This document shows positions 38,395-41,505 of a stretch of 41,505 nucleotides of DNA, piece after piece (the stretch's first letter is position 1; each line of letters opens with the position of its first letter). The stretch comes from a virus: IMG/VR virus record IMGVR_UViG_3300023178_000098, positions 1 to 41,505 of that record; one strand, 5' to 3'. Under the pieces are notes generated by a model, which was given only the letters and a program-made list of their open reading frames with translations, did no database searches and had not been told where the DNA came from. A program made the position numbers and the translations under genes.

Positions 38395-38423
38395 ATTATA
38401 CGATCTAAAACGAGATCTGTCAA
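38395..38423 (-). promoter_or_regulatory. Consensus sigma70 promoter of the phosphoesterase operon
   Basis: TTGACA at 38418-38423, exactly 17 bp, TATAAT at 38395-38400: a perfect consensus match between tRNA-Cys and the metallophosphoesterase gene. Confidence 0.85.
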
Positions 38424-38432
38424 CCAAAAAAT

Positions 38433-38507
38433 TGGAGTGAGCGACAGGACTCGAACCTGCATTGTACAGATTTGCAATCTGCTGCGTAACCATTCCGCCA
38501 CGCTCAC
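38433..38507 (-). tRNA. tRNA-Cys (GCA)
   Basis: Cloverleaf with acceptor GTGAGCG/CGCTCAC, anticodon loop TTGCAAA (anticodon GCA), T-loop GGTTCGAGTCC and an encoded CCA at 38433-38435. It is the last tRNA of the cluster before the metallophosphoesterase. Confidence 0.95.
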
Positions 38508-38512
38508 ATAAT

Positions 38513-38589
38513 TGGTCTCGGTGGTAGGATTCGAACCTACGACCCTCTCATCCCAAATGAGATGCGCTGCCAGACTGCGCTACACCGAG
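38513..38589 (-). tRNA. tRNA-Pro (UGG)
   Basis: Acceptor CTCGGTG/CACCGAG, anticodon loop TTTGGGA (anticodon TGG), T-loop GGTTCGAATCC, encoded CCA. It lies 5 bp from tRNA-Cys. Confidence 0.95.
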
Positions 38590-38593
38590 TATA

Positions 38594-38669
38594 TGGCACC
38601 GGTGGAGGGATTCGAACCCCCGCTGACGCGGTTTTGGAGACCGCCGCTCTACCACTGAGCTACACCGAT
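38594..38669 (-). tRNA. tRNA-Trp (CCA)
   Basis: Acceptor ATCGGTG/CACCGGT (one T-G pair), anticodon loop CTCCAAA (anticodon CCA), T-loop GGTTCGAATCC, encoded 3' CCA. Its 5' end abuts the T-run of the terminator at 38670-38702. Confidence 0.95.
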
Positions 38670-38702
38670 AAAAAAGCCCCTAACATTATTAGTGCTAGGG
38701 GC
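38670..38702 (-). terminator. Intrinsic terminator of the 20-codon unit
   Basis: A 10-bp stem (GCCCCTAGCA paired with TGTTAGGGGC, one G-T pair) with a 7-nt loop, followed on the minus strand by six Ts. The T-run ends at the 5' end of tRNA-Trp, so the three downstream tRNAs depend on read-through or processing. Confidence 0.88.
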
Positions 38703-38725
38703 TCATAACGTACTTAAAAGTCACG

Positions 38726-38788
38726 TCAAGACATACCCCTACTTCCTGGAGGCCAACAAGTAATATTTGTTGTGTTAGTCTTGAACAT
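38726..38788 (-). CDS. Possible 20-residue peptide in a self-contained transcription unit
   Basis: A 20-codon ORF (start MFKTNTTNITC, end SRGMS) preceded by AGAAGGAA 7 bp before the ATG, 23 bp downstream of the estimated transcript start of a TTGACA-17-TATATT promoter, and followed 23 bp later by a strong intrinsic terminator. The peptide has one Cys, one Trp and a PPG turn. No family is known to me. The same segment could instead be a structured RNA with a fortuitous ORF, as inverted repeats CAACAA/TTGTTG and ACGT/ACGT lie within it. Confidence 0.5.
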   Translation of the reverse strand: MFKTNTTNITCWPPGSRGMS

Positions 38789-38817
38789 GTTAATATTCCT
38801 TCTTTGTTTATATTAGT

Positions 38818-38846
38818 AATATACTATACTTATTACGGCTTGTCAA
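38818..38846 (-). promoter_or_regulatory. Sigma70-type promoter of the 20-codon unit
   Basis: TTGACA at 38841-38846, 17 bp, TATATT at 38818-38823. The -35 lies in the last codons of the 55-residue zinc-ribbon gene; the start site is estimated near 38811. Confidence 0.78.
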
Positions 38847-39000
38847 CCGGTTTTTCACATCTTGCTTTAGAACCACAATGCGGGCAATGAAAAGTTGTTC
38901 GATCTATACAATACCGTTCGTCCATTGTGGCAAAAGTAAACCAGCCCTTGCAGTTAGCGCAAGTCAAATGCCAGATAATTTCTTTTACCGCTTTGAACAT
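38833..39000 (-). CDS. Small zinc-ribbon protein (55 aa)
   Basis: 55 residues starting MFKAVKEIIWHLTCANCKGW and ending CEKPVDKP. Cys14-x2-Cys17 (TCANCKG) and a second knuckle CPHCG near residue 44 form a zinc ribbon; a further Cys lies near the C-terminus. The family resembles small conserved marine-phage proteins, with no known function. There is no clear SD; a TAAATAATTATACA stretch precedes the ATG. The final codons (VDKP) contain the -35 TTGACA of the next unit. Confidence 0.72.
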   Translation of the reverse strand: MFKAVKEIIWHLTCANCKGWFTFATMDERYCIDRTTFHCPHCGSKARCEKPVDKP

Positions 39001-39015
39001 TGTATAATTATTTAG

Positions 39016-39699
39016 TTATAGTTTTAGATTAGTTGCAATCAAATGAGCCATTTTCCTAGTAGTAACTATTCCAGGATGTAATCCGTCTATTGCTTGATCT
39101 TCACGATGAACAAAATCACAATTAAATAATTTTGAAGTTTCAAAGAAAAAAGTAGCCTCATAGTATTTGGTTTTACCTGCCCATAGTGATTTATCAGTTT
39201 TTCTATAAAAGTATGATCGGAGATCCCAGTTATATCTTGCATCGTAATTATGACGTTTAGGAAAATATAAATGAGGATGAAGATATCTTTCTCTATCCAT
39301 GTCGACATATCGAGCTGTGTCAGACCATAATTGTACAACTGCTAGTGGTTTCGGAAAATGATCGTGTAGTATTATTGAATTGTAACAAGCAAGATCTATG
39401 CCAGAAGCAGCCACACCTAGATTAATTACAGGGCGGCCGATTTCATTGCTTAGTAAACTAGTTACAGTGTTCTCTTTAGCCAGCCCTACACCAGCTGTAC
39501 AACTACACCCTAAAACAACAACAGACTCTTCCCAATTTACTGTATCAAATTCAGGGCAACGAAATCCAAATTTATTAAAATCATAGTATATACTGTGGGC
39601 TGGCCATTTGTTGAAGGGAATTACCGGTTTTTCAAAATCTTCACTTGATCCTGCTTTTATTTTTTTAGATTTAGCGAGAGGATGTCCTATTAGTTCCAT
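39016..39699 (-). CDS. SGNH/GDSL-family hydrolase-like protein
   Basis: 227 residues. The nucleophile block is VVVLGCSCTAGVGL with Ser66. A Gly-containing block VINLGVAASGIDLA follows. The C-terminal IDGLHPG supplies the Asp205/His208 pair. This fits SGNH hydrolases, which remove acyl groups (often acetyl) from glycans or lipids. The block order is right, although the block-III Asn is not obvious. The start is the ATG at 39699; it lies only 16 bp from tRNA-Glu and has no SD. An AATAAATA box sits 4 bp upstream. A role in altering host surface polysaccharide or in the virion is inferred only. Confidence 0.75.
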   Translation of the reverse strand: MELIGHPLAKSKKIKAGSSEDFEKPVIPFNKWPAHSIYYDFNKFGFRCPEFDTVNWEESVVVLGCSCTAGVGLAKENTVTSLLSNEIGRPVINLGVAASGIDLACYNSIILHDHFPKPLAVVQLWSDTARYVDMDRERYLHPHLYFPKRHNYDARYNWDLRSYFYRKTDKSLWAGKTKYYEATFFFETSKLFNCDFVHREDQAIDGLHPGIVTTRKMAHLIATNLKL

Positions 39700-39715
39700 C
39701 AAGTATTTATTTGGA

Positions 39716-39791
39716 TGGTATCCCGTACCGGACTCGAACCGGTGTTGCCGCCGTGAAAGGGCGGTGTCCTAGGCCACTAGACGAACGGGAC
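39716..39791 (-). tRNA. tRNA-Glu (UUC)
   Basis: Acceptor GTCCCGT/ACGGGAT, anticodon loop CTTTCAC (anticodon TTC), T-loop GGTTCGAGTCC, encoded CCA. The SGNH hydrolase start lies 16 bp beyond its 3' end. Confidence 0.95.
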
Positions 39792-39795
39792 ATAG

Positions 39796-39871
39796 TGGTG
39801 GAGAATAGCGGGATCGAACCGCTGACCTCCTGAATGCAAATCAGGCGCTCTCCCAGCTGAGCTAATTCCCC
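39796..39871 (-). tRNA. tRNA-Ala (UGC)
   Basis: Acceptor GGGGAAT/ATTCTCC, anticodon loop TTTGCAT (anticodon TGC), T-loop GGTTCGATCCC, encoded CCA. Only 1 bp separates it from tRNA-Leu. Confidence 0.95.
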
Positions 39872-40035
39872 TTGGTGCGCCTAGAGGGACTTGAACCCCC
39901 ACTCCTTGCGGAACTAGAACCTAAATCTAGCGTGTCTACCAATTTCACCACAGGCGCTTTTCTTCTAACTCTACAGATAGGACAGAAATTTCCTTCAGGT
40001 AATTCAAACCCACATTCAGGACATTTCTCTGTCAT
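39862..40035 (-). CDS. Mini zinc-ribbon ORF that runs through tRNA-Leu
   Basis: ATG at 40033-40035 with the SD AAAGGAAAAGAT. The first 26 codons are a clear zinc ribbon: MTEKCPECGF, then FCPICRVRRK with Cys5, Cys8, Cys18 and Cys21. No stop occurs before the tRNA-Leu gene; the frame stays open through all of tRNA-Leu and stops at a TAG inside tRNA-Ala, giving 57 codons. The upstream half is protein-like, the downstream half is simply tRNA sequence. Translation would compete with tRNA processing, or RNase P cleavage would leave a stop-less mRNA. Real as a zinc-ribbon reading frame, uncertain as an expressed gene. Confidence 0.5.
   Translation of the reverse strand: MTEKCPECGFELPEGNFCPICRVRRKAPVVKLVDTLDLGSSSARSGGSSPSRRTKGN
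39873..39957 (-). tRNA. tRNA-Leu (UAG)
   Basis: 85 nt with a class-II variable arm. Acceptor GCGCCTG/TAGGCGC, anticodon loop TTTAGGT (anticodon TAG), T-loop GGTTCAAGTCC, encoded CCA. An upstream zinc-ribbon ORF stays open through the whole gene. Confidence 0.95.
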
Positions 40036-40051
40036 ATCTTTTCCTTTAAAA

Positions 40052-40127
40052 TGGTGCCGGAGGAGAGACTCGAACTCCCGACCTACCGCTTACAAGGCGG
40101 TTGCTCTACCAACTGAGCTACGCCGGC
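40052..40127 (-). tRNA. tRNA-Thr (UGU)
   Basis: Acceptor GCCGGCG/CTCCGGC, anticodon loop CTTGTAA (anticodon TGT), T-loop AGTTCGAGTCT, encoded CCA. It is the first gene after the promoter at 40145-40174. Confidence 0.95.
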
Positions 40128-40144
40128 TTTTTAATTATCAACTT

Positions 40145-40174
40145 ATTATATATCCAGAGAATATAATGTGTCAA
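40145..40174 (-). promoter_or_regulatory. Sigma70-type promoter of the tRNA-Thr group
   Basis: TTGACA at 40169-40174, 18 bp, TATAAT at 40145-40150, in the gap between tRNA-Gly and tRNA-Thr. Confidence 0.78.
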
Positions 40175-40181
40175 CCAGTTC

Positions 40182-40255
40182 TGGAGCGGCATACCGGATT
40201 CGAACCGGTGACAAGAGCTTGGAAGGCTCGCATGTTACCACTACACCAATGCCGC
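40182..40255 (-). tRNA. tRNA-Gly (UCC)
   Basis: Acceptor GCGGCAT/ATGCCGC, anticodon loop CTTCCAA (anticodon TCC), T-loop GGTTCGAATCC, encoded CCA. Confidence 0.95.
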
Positions 40256-40259
40256 ATAA

Positions 40260-40421
40260 TTATTTTTCTTCTAAATATTTTACTCTGTTAAGAATCCACT
40301 TTTCAACAATCTTTTCTTCTTCTGTGAGTTCTTCGTTTCTAATTCTTTTTACTTTGAAAGGCTGCAGAGCATGTCGTAGTCCGCTTTCCTCTGCATAATC
40401 AATACTGGTTTTATGACCCAT
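40260..40421 (-). CDS. Small charged protein between tRNA genes (53 aa)
   Basis: ATG with AGGAG 4 bp upstream. The product starts MGHKTSIDYAEESGLRHALQ and ends in a charged helix (EEEKIVEKWILNRVKYLEEK). The ORF fills the 178-bp gap between tRNA-Gly and tRNA-Ser and stays open without touching either tRNA. No family is recognised. A small regulator or inhibitor is possible; nothing supports a specific one. Confidence 0.65.
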   Translation of the reverse strand: MGHKTSIDYAEESGLRHALQPFKVKRIRNEELTEEEKIVEKWILNRVKYLEEK

Positions 40422-40433
40422 TTTCTCCTCTAA

Positions 40434-40524
40434 TGGCGGAGAGTGTGGGATTCGAACCCACGGTACCCGTTATAGGTACAACACCTTAGCAGGGTGCCGC
40501 TTTCGACCACTCAGCCAACTCTCC
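40434..40524 (-). tRNA. tRNA-Ser (GCU)
   Basis: 91 nt with a long variable arm. Acceptor GGAGAGT/ACTCTCC, anticodon loop CTGCTAA (anticodon GCT), T-loop GGTTCGAATCC, encoded CCA. Confidence 0.95.
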
Positions 40525-40529
40525 TGTTT

Positions 40530-40606
40530 TGGCTCCCCGAGCTGGACTCGAACCAGCGACATACGGATTAACAGTCCGGTGTTCTACCAACTGAACTATC
40601 AGGGAA
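40530..40606 (-). tRNA. tRNA-Asn (GUU)
   Basis: Anticodon loop CTGTTAA (anticodon GTT), T-loop GGTTCGAGTCC, encoded CCA. The acceptor stem TTCCCTG/TCGGGGA contains a T-G and a G-T pair and one T-C mismatch near its base, so it is less regular than its neighbours. Confidence 0.9.
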
Positions 40607-40636
40607 CAGTTTAACAGTGTATTTAATATAGCATAA

Positions 40637-40831
40637 TTAAACGTACTCGTCGATTGGAAAAATATGGTCTTTCCAGTATTTGTCCATTACTTCATCCATA
40701 CGTTTGCTAAACTCGTCTTGAGACAATTTTTCAAAATAGTCATCCCAATCTTCGCCGTCTAGCATATGTACTTCAGCCCATTCCTTTACGTCATTGTAAA
40801 TGAGCAATTCGAGTTCGTTCTTTCCAGCCAT
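40637..40831 (-). CDS. Small acidic protein (64 aa)
   Basis: Product starts MAGKNELELLIYNDVKEWAE and ends KDHIFPIDEYV; it is acidic, Trp-rich and helical (MLDGEDWDDYFEKL). The ATG at 40831 is my choice, with a weak GAAGAAAG upstream. The frame is open a further ~66 codons upstream, including an ATG that would give MNPVYQLNTKKEESMAG, so an N-terminal extension into the preceding 92-bp gap is possible. Further upstream the frame overlaps the glycine-zipper gene and is not protein-like. No known family. Confidence 0.65.
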   Translation of the reverse strand: MAGKNELELLIYNDVKEWAEVHMLDGEDWDDYFEKLSQDEFSKRMDEVMDKYWKDHIFPIDEYV

Positions 40832-40922
40832 ACTTTCTTCTTTTTTTGTGTTTAGTTGGTACACAGGGTTCATGCTTACGCTATTGTACGGCTGTGTCCA
40901 ACTAAAACTGTAAGACCACTTT

Positions 40923-41396
40923 TTATTTGCGGAACTGGACGACATACTTTCTACCATCTTCCCAAAATGTAATTGTACTGTGGCTATAGACTTCATGTTC
41001 AGTAGTTGTGTAAGTAGTTTTATTTTCACACTGTTCTACTTGACGATAACCAATAATAGGTTGGTTATGCTTTTTGGCATTTTCGTTGGCAATAATGGCT
41101 CCACTTAGTGCGCCAATACCTGTGGCTGCTTCTTTACCGCTACCCTTGCCAATTTGATTGCCAAGAATACCTCCGATGATCCCACCAATGATCATATCAT
41201 TAGTATTGTTTTTATTATTATGCCCATAGATAGGTACATCTACTGTACGACAGATTTGTTCTGTCTGGGGGATTCGCTTTACAACAGTATTGTAATGATT
41301 GGTAACAAATGCATCGTTAACTTTTACATTATCTGCGTGTGCAGTAGCAACGGTCATTGACAATGCGGCTGCTCCTGCTAACAATAACTTCTTCAT
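40923..41396 (-). CDS. Exported glycine-zipper (17-kDa antigen-like) protein
   Basis: 157 residues. Residues 1-21 are a signal peptide (MKKLLLAGAAALSMTV) with a type-I site AHA|D. Residues ~68-103 form a double glycine zipper (MIIGGIIGGILGNQIGKGSG, then IGALSGAIIAN), as in Rick_17kDa_Anti/SlyB-type outer-membrane proteins. There is no lipobox Cys at the cleavage site, so it is not a lipoprotein. Two pairs of later Cys may form disulphides in the periplasm. A phage gene of this kind would change the cell envelope, possibly for superinfection exclusion or lysis. The SD AAAGGAG and a sigma70 promoter at 41431-41460 precede it. Confidence 0.85.
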   Translation of the reverse strand: MKKLLLAGAAALSMTVATAHADNVKVNDAFVTNHYNTVVKRIPQTEQICRTVDVPIYGHNNKNNTNDMIIGGIIGGILGNQIGKGSGKEAATGIGALSGAIIANENAKKHNQPIIGYRQVEQCENKTTYTTTEHEVYSHSTITFWEDGRKYVVQFRK

Positions 41397-41430
41397 AAAA
41401 TTCTCCTTTGCTGTCTGTTATTGTAGTTCT

Positions 41431-41460
41431 AGTATAACATACTTATGACTTAAAAGTCAA
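41431..41460 (-). promoter_or_regulatory. Sigma70-type promoter of the glycine-zipper gene
   Basis: TTGACT at 41455-41460, 18 bp, TATACT at 41431-41436, about 35 bp before the ATG; the -35 overlaps the end of the upstream open frame. Confidence 0.72.
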
Positions 41461-41505
41461 GAAGTCTTTTTCAAAATCTGTTGTTAAATCTAGCAAGTAA
41501 TTTGG
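41443..41505 (-). CDS. 3' end of an upstream ORF (partial)
   Basis: The frame is open from the right edge to a TAA at 41443-41445 and encodes NYLLDLTTDFEKDFLTFKS at its end. Its last codons contain the TTGACT -35 box of the glycine-zipper promoter, the same arrangement as at several other gene junctions here. With only 20 codons the product cannot be named, and a chance open frame is not excluded. Confidence 0.4.
   Translation of the reverse strand, partial: PNYLLDLTTDFEKDFLTFKS

Noticed and set aside
38726-38788. GGAAGTAGG in the 20-codon unit resembles the glutamine-riboswitch core
   Set aside because: The matching P1 strands and the GAAG-AACG partner were not found around it; one short string is not enough.
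39872-40291. Plus-strand ORFs through the tRNA cluster
   Set aside because: They are antisense translations of tRNA-Leu, tRNA-Thr and tRNA-Gly with typical R-R-R-D-S-N-S-R-P strings, a well-known annotation artefact.

Overview
This window is part of the genome of a T4-like marine tailed phage (myovirus). The evidence is AT-rich DNA, dense overlapping genes, very long beta-rich virion fibre genes, a T4-type ATP-dependent DNA ligase, a UV damage endonuclease, a QueD-like enzyme, an A-type Fe-S carrier, ten tRNA genes with encoded CCA, and recurrent ATAAATA boxes like T4 late promoters. Nothing here fixes the host. Relatives of many of these genes are known to me from cyanophages and pelagiphages, but no photosynthesis gene is present.

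Layout. (1) 1-21640, minus strand: a long late operon of virion genes. In transcription order it runs: an IscA/HesB-like protein, a 3030-residue fibre or baseplate-associated protein, a small ORF of 50 codons, fibre proteins of 556 and 907 residues, a subtilisin-like protease, a 235-residue fibre protein, an 1176-residue protein with Ig-like repeats, a LamG-domain protein and the start of one more structural gene. Four of these share an N-terminal module ending in a K/R-x-N-x-NF(x)EL-like motif, and several share internal repeat modules. (2) 21701-25404: accessory and metabolic genes: a plus-strand zinc-binding protein, a small membrane protein, a 90-residue protein overlapping uvdE, a glycosyltransferase, queD and a possible second glycosyltransferase-type protein. 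(3) 25454-31036, plus strand: a second adhesion cassette, namely an S74 (endosialidase-chaperone) fibre followed by three tandem FG-GAP beta-propeller paralogues, each joined to the previous gene by a TAATG overlap. (4) 31038-38363, minus strand: a membrane protein, another tail-fibre-like protein, then nucleic-acid and unknown genes (basic 430-residue protein, deoxycytidylate-deaminase-like protein, DNA ligase, metallophosphoesterase). (5) 38433-40606: ten tRNA genes (Cys, Pro, Trp, Glu, Ala, Leu, Thr, Gly, Ser, Asn) interleaved with tiny zinc-ribbon and other small ORFs, an SGNH hydrolase and a short transcription unit with its own promoter and terminator. (6) 40637-41505: a small acidic protein, an exported glycine-zipper protein and the 3' end of one more ORF.

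Two promoter types divide the window. Virion genes mostly follow TATAAATA/GATAAATA boxes. Metabolic, tRNA and host-interaction genes follow near-perfect sigma70 promoters (TTGACA/T, 16-18 bp, TATAAT-like), whose -35 boxes often lie in the last codons of the upstream gene. The best candidates for undescribed biology are the promoter-peptide-terminator unit at 38670-38846, the zinc-ribbon ORF that runs in frame through tRNA-Leu, the FG-GAP triplet with shared DNA repeats, and the protease encoded inside the fibre operon.
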